Positions 8,275 through 16,694 of a stretch of 64,000 bases of DNA are shown piece after piece. The notes below the pieces were generated by a model, which saw only the letters and a program-made list of their open reading frames with translations, was not told where the DNA came from and searched no databases. Position 1 is the first letter of the stretch; every line of letters starts with the position of its first letter. The translations under genes and the position numbers were made by a program. Origin of the DNA: Blastococcus sp. KM273128 (GTDB lineage: Bacteria; Actinomycetota; Actinomycetes; Mycobacteriales; Geodermatophilaceae); assembly GCF_021698975.1 (NCBI RefSeq), contig NZ_SSXA01000003.1, forward strand, positions 27,200 through 91,199. The letters run 5' to 3'.

Positions 8275-8976
8275 TCACCCCACGGGCGGTCTGCGCTCCT
8301 CCCGGCCGCGGGACGGCCGCCGAGCGCGGACCAGCAGCCACAGCGCGAGCAGCACCTCGCCCGGGAACGTGACCAGCGCGACGGTCGGCCAGGAGCCGCC
8401 CGAGAGCACCGCACCGGCGCTGTCGTGGGCGTAGCCCAGACCGGCCACGACGAGCAGGACGCCCAGCACCCGCGGGGTCCAGGCCGAGCGGGTGGCCAGC
8501 ACCCCGACGAGCACCAGGTGGACGCCGAACAGCAGGAGGCCGGCGTTCCAGACCGCCTCGAACCGGTCGATCGCCGCCGCGCCGAGCACCGGGTCGGTCG
8601 CGAGCAGGTCGGCCGCGGCTGCCAGGTGGCCGATCGCGACGAGGAACACGGCCGCGTAGACGAGCCGGAACGCCGCGGCGAGCAGCGACAGCCCGGCATC
8701 CACCGGTGCGAACACCCGGTGCAGCGCCCAGGCCACGGCGACGTCGAGCGCGACCACGGCGGTCAGGCAGACGATGCCGGCGCGGAACAGCCCCTCGGCG
8801 GCGAGCACGTCGGTGGCTGTGCGTGCCGGGTCGCCGGGCGTCACCAGCCCCTGCACGCCCAGGCCGTAGCCCATCCCGGCGAGCACCGCCATGAGCAGGA
8901 GCGACGTGCCGGCGACCAGCCCGGCGCGGCGGTCCGGTCCCGGCGGCGCCGCCACCGGGACGGCGGTCGCGGTCAC
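8275..8976 (-). CDS. DUF4386-like integral membrane protein
   Basis: 233 residues with about six transmembrane segments (AGLVAGTSLLLMAVLAGMGYG, AGIVCLTAVVALDVAVAWAL, LSLLAAAFRLVYAAVFLVAIG, and others), matching the DUF4386 pattern including FRLVYAAVF and a terminal charged tail. Function unknown. GTG at 8976 overlaps the TGA of the upstream Ddn-like gene (GTGA), implying translational coupling and shared control by the TetR repressor further upstream. Confidence 0.82.
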   Translation of the reverse strand: MTATAVPVAAPPGPDRRAGLVAGTSLLLMAVLAGMGYGLGVQGLVTPGDPARTATDVLAAEGLFRAGIVCLTAVVALDVAVAWALHRVFAPVDAGLSLLAAAFRLVYAAVFLVAIGHLAAAADLLATDPVLGAAAIDRFEAVWNAGLLLFGVHLVLVGVLATRSAWTPRVLGVLLVVAGLGYAHDSAGAVLSGGSWPTVALVTFPGEVLLALWLLVRARRPSRGREERRPPVG

Positions 8977-9440
8977 CGGCCGGCCTCCGTCACGCGGAGG
9001 AAGTCGCCGACGCCGAAGAGGCGGTGCATCCGCCGCTCGAACGGTGGGAAGAACCGGTCCGCCTCGGCCGCCGGGACCAGGCGCGGTCGCTCCACCGGTA
9101 CCGACCGGCCCTCGTGCTCGACGGTGGCGCCCCCGCCCGTCAGGACGTTGCGCACCCAGTCGGCGCCCGGGCCGTAGGGAAGGGCGAAGACGAAGCCGTC
9201 GCCGGTGGGCACCGCGACCGCCGGCGTCCGGTACGCGGTACCGCTGGCGCGGCCGCGGTGGTGCACGACCGCCGCGTACGCCCCCGGCTGCCCCGCCGTG
9301 GCGAGCTGGCGGGGGTTGGTCACGTCGCGGTTGAAGCGGCGGACGGCGCGCTGCACCGGGGGCCACTTCGCGCGGAAGGACTGGACGAACAGCGCGGCCA
9401 GCAGCACGACCAGCGCTGCAGTGGCCCGGACGGCTCCCAT
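8973..9440 (-). CDS. Ddn-like nitroreductase family deazaflavin-dependent oxidoreductase
   Basis: 155 residues with an N-terminal membrane-anchoring helix (residues about 5-20) and the split-barrel core of Ddn/DUF385 proteins: GAYAAVVHHRGRASGTAYRT, then VFALPYGPGADWVRNVLTGGG and the VERPRLVP strand. The family uses F420H2 (Ddn of Mycobacterium tuberculosis is the archetype); substrate unknown here. ATG 9440 has a GGGAG ribosome-binding site. Two palindromic operators lie 10-40 nt upstream of the start, so expression is probably repressed by the adjacent TetR protein. Confidence 0.85.
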   Translation of the reverse strand: MGAVRATAALVVLLAALFVQSFRAKWPPVQRAVRRFNRDVTNPRQLATAGQPGAYAAVVHHRGRASGTAYRTPAVAVPTGDGFVFALPYGPGADWVRNVLTGGGATVEHEGRSVPVERPRLVPAAEADRFFPPFERRMHRLFGVGDFLRVTEAGR

Positions 9441-9449
9441 GGCGTCTCC

Positions 9450-9479
9450 CTTACGTCGTAAGCCTCCTTACGGCGTAAG
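9450..9479. promoter_or_regulatory. Tandem TetR operators CTTACGnCGTAAG
   Basis: Two perfect 13-bp palindromes, CTTACGTCGTAAG (9450-9462) and CTTACGGCGTAAG (9467-9479), 17 bp centre to centre. They lie between the TetR gene and the Ddn-like gene it precedes. A related site occurs at 10240. Confidence 0.88.
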
Positions 9480-9518
9480 GTAGCGGGCGCGCGGGGGCGT
9501 GTCCAGCCGGTCGGGAGC

Positions 9519-10211
9519 TCAGTCCCGGGAGACGCGCCGGTCGAGGCCGTCGAGCAGGAGGTCGAGGGCGAACTCGAACTCGGCCTGGTCGTCGCACCAG
9601 CCGAGCATGCCGTCGTCCTGGTGCGCGGTGTCGGCGAGCATGCCGGCGAGGTGCGGGTAGACGTCGGCCAGCTGCTCGAGCATCGCCATCGCGTCCGCAC
9701 CCCCGGTCTCGGGATCGGCGGGGGCGAACAGCTCGCGGGTGAAGCCGAGCGCCCGGGAGCCGAGCGCGTGCATGGCGTGGTGCGCGAGGTCGTAGGAGAA
9801 GCCCCCCGCCCGCAGGATGCCGAGGAGCCCGTCGAAGTAGCCGATGATCTCGGCGTTCATGGCGGTCCGCGTCTCGATGACCGTCGGCGCCCACGGGTGG
9901 CGCAGCAGGACCTGGCGGGCGGTGAGGATGCGGGCCCGCAACGCCGCGCGCCAGTCCTCCTCCGGGTCCGGGCCGACGCCGGCCACTGCGGCCACGATCT
10001 CGCCGACCACCACCTCCACGACGCCGTCGAGGACGGCCTCCTTGTTCGCGACGTGGTGGTAGAGCGACATCGCCTCGACGTCCAGGTCCTGCGCCAGCCG
10101 CCGCATGGTGAGCGCGGGCAGCCCGTCGCGGTCGGCGAGCTCCACCGCGGCCTGCAGCACGCGGCGGCGGGTCAGCGCGGAGCGGGCGGCGACGTCGGTA
10201 CGGGGAGCCAT
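9519..10211 (-). CDS. TetR-family transcriptional repressor (TetR_C class)
   Basis: 230 residues. The N-terminal HTH includes TRRRVLQAAVELADRDG and LTMRRLAQDLDVEAMSLYHHV-ANKEAVLDG; the C-terminal ligand domain resembles the TetR_C group (RHPWAPTVIETR, DLAHHAMHALGSRALGFT). Start ATG 10211 follows AGGTGG; an upstream in-frame ATG (10286) lies before the operator-like site and is unlikely. The regulator sits immediately upstream of the Ddn-like and DUF4386 genes. The operators found on both of its sides suggest it represses itself and this small operon. Inducer unknown. Confidence 0.9.
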   Translation of the reverse strand: MAPRTDVAARSALTRRRVLQAAVELADRDGLPALTMRRLAQDLDVEAMSLYHHVANKEAVLDGVVEVVVGEIVAAVAGVGPDPEEDWRAALRARILTARQVLLRHPWAPTVIETRTAMNAEIIGYFDGLLGILRAGGFSYDLAHHAMHALGSRALGFTRELFAPADPETGGADAMAMLEQLADVYPHLAGMLADTAHQDDGMLGWCDDQAEFEFALDLLLDGLDRRVSRD

Positions 10212-10239
10212 GGACCACCTGTCCGCGGGAGGGGCGACC

Positions 10240-10252
10240 CGTACAGCGTAAG
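10240..10252. promoter_or_regulatory. Putative autoregulatory TetR site
   Basis: CGTACAGCGTAAG matches the CTTACGGCGTAAG operator at 11 of 13 positions and lies about 29 bp upstream of the tetR start codon. Confidence 0.7.
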
Positions 10253-10260
10253 GAGGTCGC

Positions 10261-10773
10261 TCACCAGGCCGGTGGCGTGAGGTCATAGCGCCGCACCACG
10301 TCGGCCTGCCAGTCGGGCTCGCCGAACTCCAGGCCGTACGAGGCGGCGAGCGCGACGAACTCCTGCGGATCCGTGACCCCGGCGGCGGCGAGGTCGGCGA
10401 CGTCCCGGAAGAACAGCTCGAACCCAGCGGGGCTGATGATCTCGATCATCCGGGCCGGGGCGTCGCCCGCATTCCACATGGCGTGCATCTCGCCCCGCGG
10501 CTTGGTGATGTAGCCGCCCGGGCCCAGCACGGCCTCCCGGTCACCGGACCGGAAACCGATCTCGCCCTCGACGACGATCGAGTACTCGTCCTCGCGCGTG
10601 TGCAGGTGCGCCGACACGTAGGTACCGACCGCGAACGGGTGCTCGACCACGGCCAGCGAGCCACCGGTGTCCGCGCCCCACAGCTTGAAGGCCACGCCGA
10701 GGCCGTCCCCGAGGTCGGCCGCGCGCCCCTCACCCGGGCGCACCACGGTGAGCGGCGGTGCCTCGTCGTCCAT
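10261..10773 (-). CDS. Cupin domain protein
   Basis: 170-residue single-domain cupin. Cupin motif 1 is clear: HLHTREDEYSIVVEGEIGF (metal-binding His, His, Glu); motif 2 region is GGYITKPRGEMHAMWNAGD with the second His. The C-terminal helix (AGVTDPQEFVALAASYGLEF) resembles quercetin-dioxygenase-like cupins of actinobacteria, but substrate cannot be assigned. ATG 10773. Its stop lies beside the TetR operator region, but the gene reads leftward into it, so co-regulation with TetR is not implied. Confidence 0.88.
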   Translation of the reverse strand: MDDEAPPLTVVRPGEGRAADLGDGLGVAFKLWGADTGGSLAVVEHPFAVGTYVSAHLHTREDEYSIVVEGEIGFRSGDREAVLGPGGYITKPRGEMHAMWNAGDAPARMIEIISPAGFELFFRDVADLAAAGVTDPQEFVALAASYGLEFGEPDWQADVVRRYDLTPPAW

Positions 10774-10845
10774 GGCCCCTCCCGGGTCTCGGCGTCGATG
10801 CTGGCCCGGCCGCAGCAGCGTGTCGAGGGGTCCGCCGCGCGCCGG

Positions 10846-12555
10846 TCAGGGCAGGCGGAGGACGCGGGCCTCCCAGGGGCGCAGCTCGGCGGGGTCGTCG
10901 TCGGGCATGTTGCCCAGCACCAGCTCCGCGGCCGGGGCCTCGGGCAGCAGCTCGGCGAGCCGGTACGGCGTCCGCGAGAGGTTGCAGACGACGAGCAGCT
11001 CGCTGCCCGCCAGCGAGCGGGTGAACGCGTACACCTCGTCGTGGTCGGGCAGCAGCATGGTGAAGTCGCCCAGCGCCACGACGTCGTCGGCGTGCCGCAG
11101 GGCGATCAGCCGCCGGTAGTGGGCCAGCACCGAGTGCTCGTCGTCCCGCTGGGCGGCCGCGTTCCACTCGACGTGGTCGGGGTTGACCGCGAGCCACGGC
11201 ATCCCGGTGGTGAACCCGGCGTTCGCCGAGGCGTCCCACTGCACCGGCGTGCGGGCGTTGTCGCGGCTCATCGCGCGCAGCGCGGTCAGCACCTCCGCCG
11301 GGTCGTGGCCGGCCGAGACGGCGTGCACGTGGTGGTTGAGCGACTCGACGTCGGCGAACTCCTCGAGCGAGGTGAACGGGTAGTTCGCCATCCCGAGCTC
11401 CTCGCCCTGGTAGACGTACGGGGTCCCCCGGTGCAGGTGCAGCAGCGTGGCCAGGCAGGTCGCCGAGTCGCGCCGGTACCGGGGCGAGTCGTCGCCGAAG
11501 CGGGAGACGGCGCGCGGCTGGTCGTGGTTGTCCCAGTAGAGGGAGTTCCAGCCGACGTCGGCCAGCCCCGCCTGCCAGCGCCCGAACGACGCCTTGAGGT
11601 CGCGCAGCCGCAGCGGGTGGACGTCCCACTTCGAGGTGCCGTGGTCGAGGCCCACGTGCTCGAACTGGAACACCATGTCCACCTCGGCGCGGGCCGGGTC
11701 GGTGAACAGCCGCGCCTGCTCCACCGTGACCCCCGGCATCTCACCCACGAGCAGCAGCTGCTCGGGGTGGCCGGCGAAGACCTCGCGGTGCATCTCCTGC
11801 AGGAACTCGTGGATCCGCGGGCCGCAGAGGTAGGACGCCGACCCGTCGCCCAGCGACGAGCCGGGCAGCGGCGGGCCGTCGTGCAGGTGCCCGTCCGGGC
11901 CGACGTCCTTGCTGATCATGTTGATGACGTCCATGCGGAAGCCGTCGACCCCGCGGTCGAGCCACCAGCGCATCATCTCGTGGATCGCGTGCCGGACCTC
12001 CGGGTTCTCCCAGTTCAGGTCGGGCTGCCGGCGGTCGAACAGGTGCAGGTAGTACTCGCCGCTGGCCTCGTCGAGCTCCCAGACCGGCCCGGAGAAGAAC
12101 GACTGCCAGTTCGTCGGCTCCGCGCCGGGGGCGCCGGGTGCCATGCCCTCGCGCGGCGGGCGCCACCAGTACCAGTCGCGCTTGGGGTTGTCCGTCGAGG
12201 AGCGCGATTCCAGGAACCACGGGTGCTGGTCGCTGGTGTGGTTGACCACCAGGTCCATGACCAGCTTCATGCCGCGGGCGTGCAGCGCGGCGATCAGCTC
12301 GTCGAGCTGCTCCAGCGAGCCGAACAGCGGGTCGATGTCCTGGTAGTCGCTGATGTCGTAGCCGTTGTCGGCCTGTGGCGAGGGGTAGACCGGCGAGAGC
12401 CAGAGGACGTCGACGCCGAGGTCGGCCAGGTGGTCCAGGTGCAGCAGCACGCCGCCGAGGTCGCCGATCCCGTCGCCGTCGGAGTCCATGAAGGAGCGGG
12501 GGTAGACCTGGTAGACGACGGCACGGGTCCACCACGGCGGCTGCTCGGCAGGCAT
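10846..12555 (-). CDS. GH13 alpha-glucosidase / oligo-1,6-glucosidase
   Basis: 569-residue glycoside hydrolase family 13 enzyme cleaving alpha-glucosidic bonds of short oligosaccharides in the cytoplasm (no signal peptide). Conserved regions are all present: DLVVNHTSDQHPWF (region I), GVDGFRMDVINM with nucleophile Asp209 (region II), LLVGEMPG with acid/base Glu272 (region III) and WDNHDQPRA with the transition-state Asp (region IV). QADNGYDISDYQDIDP and a C-terminal beta-domain follow the oligo-1,6-glucosidase/alpha-glucosidase layout. Starts at ATG 12555. Stands alone, without sugar transporter genes nearby. Confidence 0.94.
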   Translation of the reverse strand: MPAEQPPWWTRAVVYQVYPRSFMDSDGDGIGDLGGVLLHLDHLADLGVDVLWLSPVYPSPQADNGYDISDYQDIDPLFGSLEQLDELIAALHARGMKLVMDLVVNHTSDQHPWFLESRSSTDNPKRDWYWWRPPREGMAPGAPGAEPTNWQSFFSGPVWELDEASGEYYLHLFDRRQPDLNWENPEVRHAIHEMMRWWLDRGVDGFRMDVINMISKDVGPDGHLHDGPPLPGSSLGDGSASYLCGPRIHEFLQEMHREVFAGHPEQLLLVGEMPGVTVEQARLFTDPARAEVDMVFQFEHVGLDHGTSKWDVHPLRLRDLKASFGRWQAGLADVGWNSLYWDNHDQPRAVSRFGDDSPRYRRDSATCLATLLHLHRGTPYVYQGEELGMANYPFTSLEEFADVESLNHHVHAVSAGHDPAEVLTALRAMSRDNARTPVQWDASANAGFTTGMPWLAVNPDHVEWNAAAQRDDEHSVLAHYRRLIALRHADDVVALGDFTMLLPDHDEVYAFTRSLAGSELLVVCNLSRTPYRLAELLPEAPAAELVLGNMPDDDPAELRPWEARVLRLP

Positions 12556-12592
12556 GCGCCCAGCCCAGCACGCCGGGCGGCGCCCCGCACGG

Positions 12593-12982
12593 TCAGGGCG
12601 GCGGCGCCCCGTGGTGCACCGCCTCCACGTTGTTGCCGTCGGGGTCGCGCAGGAAGACCCCGTAGTAGCCCGGGTGGTACTCGGGCCACACCCGCGGCTC
12701 GTGCAGGACCTCCGCGCCGGCCTCGCGTGCGGCGGCGAAGACCGCGTCGACGGCCTCGCGGGAGGGCGCGGCCAGGGCCAGGTGCACCGGGCGGTGGCCG
12801 GTGTCCTCGGCGGGGCTGGTCCACAGCTGCGGCTGCCCGTCGGGTCCGCACAGCCCGATCACCGGCCCGGCCGGGGTGTCGATGCGCATCGCCTCGCGAA
12901 CCCCGCAGGCCGCGAAGACGCGCTGGTAGAACGCCGCCGCCGCCTCGGCGTCGGCGCACTGCAGACCCAGGTGGTCGATCAT
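12593..12982 (-). CDS. VOC (glyoxalase/dioxygenase fold) protein
   Basis: 129 residues forming two beta-alpha-beta-beta-beta vicinal-oxygen-chelate modules: MIDHLGLQCADAEAAAAFYQ and the C-terminal YGVFLRDPDGNNVEAVHH. Metal ligands are plausibly His4, a central His in VHLALAA and the final Glu. Members include glyoxalases, dioxygenases and resistance proteins; no specific substrate can be given. ATG 12982 opens directly with the first strand. Divergent from the MFS gene at 13109. Confidence 0.9.
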   Translation of the reverse strand: MIDHLGLQCADAEAAAAFYQRVFAACGVREAMRIDTPAGPVIGLCGPDGQPQLWTSPAEDTGHRPVHLALAAPSREAVDAVFAAAREAGAEVLHEPRVWPEYHPGYYGVFLRDPDGNNVEAVHHGAPPP

Positions 12983-13108
12983 GGCGCGGACCGTAGCGGC
13001 GGGGACCGACGACGCGGGCCGCCGCCGTTCCGCCGTCGGGGAAACGGCGTGCGTCCTGTCGTACCCGTGGCCCACGCTGGGCGCGCTGACCACCGACGGA
13101 GGAGTGCG

Positions 13109-14446
13109 ATGACGCTGCCACGCGCCCTGGCGCCGTTGCGGCACCGCTCCTACCGGCTGCTCGCGGCGGCGATGGCGCTCTCGCTGCTCACCCAGGGGCT
13201 GTGGGCGATCGCGATGGTGTGGCAGGTCGTCGCGCTCGGCGGCGGCCCCGGCGCGCTGTCGCTCGTCGCCGCGCTGAGCTCCGGCGGCATGCTGGTCATG
13301 ACGCTGCTCGGCGGGGCGCTGGCCGACCGGGTGTCCCAGCGCCACCTGCTGCTGCTCGTGGCGCTGCTGCAGGGCGGCGCCACCGCCGTGGCCGCCGCCC
13401 TCTCGCTCACCGGAGTCCTGGAGCTGTGGCAGCTGGCGGCGGTCGCCCTGGTCGACGGCGCGGCGCTCGGGCTGTTCTACCCGGCGTACTCCGCCCTGGT
13501 CCCGGCGCTCGTCCCCGAGGGCGACCTGCTGGCGGTGAACGGGCTGGAGGGAGCGGTGCGCCCGGTGCTCGGCCAGGCGGCGGGGCCGGCGGTCGCCGGG
13601 TTCCTCGTCGCCGCCTGGTCCCCGGGCGCGGCGATGGCCGGCACCGCCCTGGCGGCCTTCCTCGCGGCCGCCTTCCTGCTCGCGCTGCCGCTGACGCCGG
13701 TGCGCCGGGAGCACGTCGACGGCGTGCCGCCGGGTCTGCTGGCCGACGTGCGCGAGGGCGTCCGCTACGTCGTCGCGACGCCGTGGCTGCTGGCCACGCT
13801 GCTGTTCGCGGCCTTCATGCTGCTCGCCTTCATCGGGCCGTTCGAGGTGCTCGTCCCCTTCGCCATCGAGGACGCCGGCGGCGGCGCGAGCCAGCACGCG
13901 TGGGTGCTGGCCGCGTTCGGGCTGGGCGGGGCGCTCGGTTCGCTGCTCGTCGCGTCGTGGCGGTTGCCGCGCCGCTACCTCACGGTGATGAACCTGCTGT
14001 GGGGCGTGGGCTGCGTGCCGATGGTCGTCTTCGGGTTCACCACCGACCTCGTGATCATGCTCGTGGCCGCCGCGGCCGCGGGCGCGACCTTCCAGGCGGG
14101 CATGGTCATCTGGGGCACGCTGCTGCAGCGCCGGGTGCCGCCGGCCCTGCTCGGCCGGGTGTCGAGCCTCGACTTCTTCGTCTCGCTGAGCCTCATGCCG
14201 CTGTCGATGGCGCTCGCCGGGCCGCTCAGCGAGCTGGTCGGGCGATCGGGGGCCTTCCTGATCGCGGGGCTGGTGCCGCCGGTGCTCGCCGTCGTGGCCA
14301 TCGTGGCCGCGCGGCTGCCCGCCGACGAGATCGCCCACCCGCTCGACGTCGGCCGGCCCGAGCCGGAGCCGCCGAGCGCTGCTTGGATGGGGGACGACGG
14401 CGCCGGGACCGCCCCGGCGCGGGAGGGAGAACCGTGGCTGAGCTGA
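13109..14446 (+). CDS. MFS transporter
   Basis: 445 residues, 12 predicted helices. Starts LPRALAPLRHRSYRLLAAAM and has the loop 2-3 motif LLGGALADRVSQRHLLLL, typical of MFS_3 drug or metabolite exporters. The last 40 residues are hydrophilic and cytoplasmic. ATG 13109 follows a GGAGG ribosome-binding site. The gene ends 13 nt inside the following FKBP gene, so the two are probably co-transcribed and translationally coupled. Substrate unknown. Confidence 0.88.
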   Translation: MTLPRALAPLRHRSYRLLAAAMALSLLTQGLWAIAMVWQVVALGGGPGALSLVAALSSGGMLVMTLLGGALADRVSQRHLLLLVALLQGGATAVAAALSLTGVLELWQLAAVALVDGAALGLFYPAYSALVPALVPEGDLLAVNGLEGAVRPVLGQAAGPAVAGFLVAAWSPGAAMAGTALAAFLAAAFLLALPLTPVRREHVDGVPPGLLADVREGVRYVVATPWLLATLLFAAFMLLAFIGPFEVLVPFAIEDAGGGASQHAWVLAAFGLGGALGSLLVASWRLPRRYLTVMNLLWGVGCVPMVVFGFTTDLVIMLVAAAAAGATFQAGMVIWGTLLQRRVPPALLGRVSSLDFFVSLSLMPLSMALAGPLSELVGRSGAFLIAGLVPPVLAVVAIVAARLPADEIAHPLDVGRPEPEPPSAAWMGDDGAGTAPAREGEPWLS

Positions 14447-14826
14447 CCCGACCCGAGGTCGAGCCGCCGACCGGGCCGGCCCCCGACGACCTGGTGATCG
14501 AGGACCTCGTCGTCGGCGACGGCGAGGAGGCCAAGGCCGGTGACCTGGTCAGCACCCACTACGTGGGCGTCACCCACGAGGGCGGCGAGCAGTTCGACGC
14601 CTCCTGGGACCGCGGCGACCCGCTGGAGTTCCGGGTCGGCGTCGGCATGGTCATCCAGGGCTGGGACGAGGGCATCGTCGGGATGAAGGTCGGCGGCCGC
14701 CGCCGGCTGACCATCCCGGCGCACAAGGCCTACGGCGACCGCGGCGCCGGTGGCGTGATCAAGCCGGGTGCGACGCTCGTCTTCGTCGTCGACCTCGTCG
14801 GCGTCCGCTCCTTCACCGGGGGCTGA
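14434..14826 (+). CDS. FKBP-type peptidyl-prolyl cis-trans isomerase
   Basis: 130 residues with one FKBP domain covering most of the protein: VSTHYVGVTHEGGEQFDASW, FRVGVGMVIQGWDEGIVGMKVGG and the C-terminal ATLVFVVDLVGV. Catalyses prolyl isomerisation in protein folding. No signal peptide, so cytoplasmic. GTG 14434 follows GGGAGGGAGA and overlaps the end of the MFS gene by 13 nt. Length is typical of short actinobacterial FKBPs. Confidence 0.94.
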   Translation: MAELTRPEVEPPTGPAPDDLVIEDLVVGDGEEAKAGDLVSTHYVGVTHEGGEQFDASWDRGDPLEFRVGVGMVIQGWDEGIVGMKVGGRRRLTIPAHKAYGDRGAGGVIKPGATLVFVVDLVGVRSFTGG

Positions 14827-14836
14827 TCGCACCGGA

Positions 14837-14862
14837 GCCGCCCGGCGCATGCACCGGGCGGC
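14837..14862 (+). terminator. Hairpin after FKBP gene
   Basis: GCCGCCCGG (14837-14845) pairs perfectly with CCGGGCGGC (14854-14862) across an 8-nt loop, 10 nt after the FKBP stop and 20 nt before the CDF start. Confidence 0.6.
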
Positions 14863-14882
14863 CCCGGGGAACCGGTGGTTCC

Positions 14883-15884
14883 ATGACGCAACCGGCTCCC
14901 GCCCCGGAGCACGCGCTGCTGGCCGAGGCCGCGGGGAAGGGCGCCGAGTCCACCGGCACCGTCGTCGTCGCCGGGCTGGCGAACCTCGGCATCGCGATCG
15001 CCAAGCTGGTCGGCGGCCTGCTCAGCCACTCCTCGGCGATGCTGTCCGAGGCGGCGCACTCGCTGGCCGACACGGTCACCGAGGTGCTCCTGTTCATCGC
15101 GCTCAAGCGCGGCGATCGGGCACCCGACGCGCGGCACCCCGTCGGCTACGGCCGGGAGACCTACTTCTGGGCGCTGCTCGCCTGCCTGGCCACCTTCACC
15201 CTCGGCGCCGGCTTCTCCTTCTGGCAGGGCGTCGAGACCATCGCCGGCGGCGAGGAGCAGGGCGATCCGCTGGTCGCCTACGTCGTCCTCGGGCTCGCCT
15301 TCGTGCTGGAGGGCGCCTCCCTGCTCAAGGCCGTGGGGCAGGTGCGCGCCTCGGCGCGGCGGTGGGGGACGACGTGGCGCCGGTACCTCTCCCAGACCAG
15401 CGACACCACGGTGAAGGCCGTGACCTTCGAGGACGCGGCCGCCCTGGTCGGCCTGGTGCTCGCCGCGCTGGGCCTCTTCCTCGAGCAGCTCACCGGGAAC
15501 CCCGTGTGGGACGGCGTCGCGGCGGTCACCATCGGCGTGCTGCTGCTGCTCGTCGCGGGCTCCCTGGCGCGGGCCAACGTCTCGCTTCTGATCGGGCAGT
15601 CGGTGCCCCCGCGGATCGCGGACGGATTGCGCGCCGAGATCGCCGCGCTGCCGCAGGTGGTCGACGTCCCGTTCCTGCTCACCTCCGTGATCGGCCCGGG
15701 GCAGCTCATCGTCTCGGCGAAGGTGGACTTCGCCGACGACGCCTCGGTGGCCGACATCGAGCGGGCCTCCGACGAGGCCGAGCGGCGGCTGGTCGCCCGC
15801 CACCCCGGGGTCCGGTACGTCTTCCTCGACCCGACGCCCGGGGACGGCCGGGCCCGCGCGGAGGCGCACCCCCCGGACGCGTGA
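14883..15884 (+). CDS. Cation diffusion facilitator (CDF) family transporter
   Basis: 333 residues. Six transmembrane segments (TVVVAGLANLGIAIAKLVGG onward) are followed by a cytoplasmic C-terminal domain (PPRIADGLRAEIAALPQVVDV through FADDASVADIE). Motif SSAMLSEAAHSLADTVTEVLL carries the metal-site Asp/His pair, and HPVGYGRETYFWALLA is the CDF helix 3 signature. Exports divalent metal such as Zn2+, Fe2+ or Mn2+ by proton antiport; the metal cannot be fixed from sequence. ATG 14883. Confidence 0.92.
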   Translation: MTQPAPAPEHALLAEAAGKGAESTGTVVVAGLANLGIAIAKLVGGLLSHSSAMLSEAAHSLADTVTEVLLFIALKRGDRAPDARHPVGYGRETYFWALLACLATFTLGAGFSFWQGVETIAGGEEQGDPLVAYVVLGLAFVLEGASLLKAVGQVRASARRWGTTWRRYLSQTSDTTVKAVTFEDAAALVGLVLAALGLFLEQLTGNPVWDGVAAVTIGVLLLLVAGSLARANVSLLIGQSVPPRIADGLRAEIAALPQVVDVPFLLTSVIGPGQLIVSAKVDFADDASVADIERASDEAERRLVARHPGVRYVFLDPTPGDGRARAEAHPPDA

Positions 15885-15925
15885 CCCCGCGGAATGCCCG
15901 CCGCCGCGGCGGGGTTGGGGCGGGC

Positions 15926-16618
15926 ATGCAGGTCGAGGTGTGGTCCGACGTCGTCTGTCCGTGGTGCTACATCGGCAAGCGCCGGCTGGAGGCCGCGCTC
16001 GAGCGGTTCCCGCACCGGGACCAGGTCGAGGTGGTCTGGCGGTCCTTCCAGCTCGACCCCACCGCCCCCGAGGGCGAGACCCACCCGACGCTGCCGGCGC
16101 TCGCCCGCAAGTACGGCACGAGCGTCGAGCAGATGCGCGCGAACATGGCGCAGGTGGAGGAGGTCGCGGCCGGCGAGGGGCTGGAGTACCACCTGGCCGA
16201 CGCGGTGAGCGGCAACACCCTGCTCGCCCACGAGCTGCTGCACCTGGCAGCCGAGCACGGGAAGCGCAACGAGCTCAAGGAGCTCCTGCTGCACGCCTAC
16301 TTCGAGGAGGGGCGTCCCGTCTTCGACGTCGACTCACTCGTCCCCCTGGGCGTCCAGGTCGGCCTCGACGAGGCGGAGATCCGGTCGGCGCTGACCGACC
16401 GGCGCTACCTCGCCGCGGTGCGCCAGGACAGCGCCACCGCGCAGTCGCTCGGTGCCACCGGTGTGCCGTTCTTCGTCGTCGACCGGAAGTACGGCGCCGC
16501 GGGCGCCCAGCCGGCCGAGCTGCTGCTGCAGGTGCTCGAGCGCGCCTGGGCCGACGCCAACCCGCTGGTCACCGTGCCCCCGGCCGACGGCTGCACCGAC
16601 GACAGCTGCGCCGTCTGA
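15926..16618 (+). CDS. FrnE-like DsbA-family oxidoreductase
   Basis: 230-residue cytoplasmic thioredoxin-fold protein. The CPWC motif is at residues 11-14 in WSDVVCPWCYIGKRRLE, followed by the helical insertion (TLPALARKYGTSVEQM) and the cis-Pro loop GATGVPFFVVDRKYG, all typical of FrnE/2-hydroxychromene isomerase-like DsbA proteins. Deinococcus FrnE is a disulfide isomerase linked to stress tolerance; that is family knowledge. The C-terminus has an extra Cys pair (GCTDDSCAV). ATG 15926. Confidence 0.92.
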   Translation: MQVEVWSDVVCPWCYIGKRRLEAALERFPHRDQVEVVWRSFQLDPTAPEGETHPTLPALARKYGTSVEQMRANMAQVEEVAAGEGLEYHLADAVSGNTLLAHELLHLAAEHGKRNELKELLLHAYFEEGRPVFDVDSLVPLGVQVGLDEAEIRSALTDRRYLAAVRQDSATAQSLGATGVPFFVVDRKYGAAGAQPAELLLQVLERAWADANPLVTVPPADGCTDDSCAV

Positions 16619-16651
16619 ACTCCCCGCACCGCTGCGCGGGTGTGCAGCCCC

Positions 16652-16679
16652 CGGCCCCTCGCAGGGGCCCGAGGGGCCG
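16652..16679. terminator. Hairpin between convergent genes
   Basis: CGGCCCCTCG (16652-16661) and CGAGGGGCCG (16670-16679) form a perfect 10-bp stem with an 8-nt loop between frnE-like and the leftward nitronate monooxygenase gene. Confidence 0.75.
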
Positions 16680-16694
16680 ACGACTGCACGGTGA

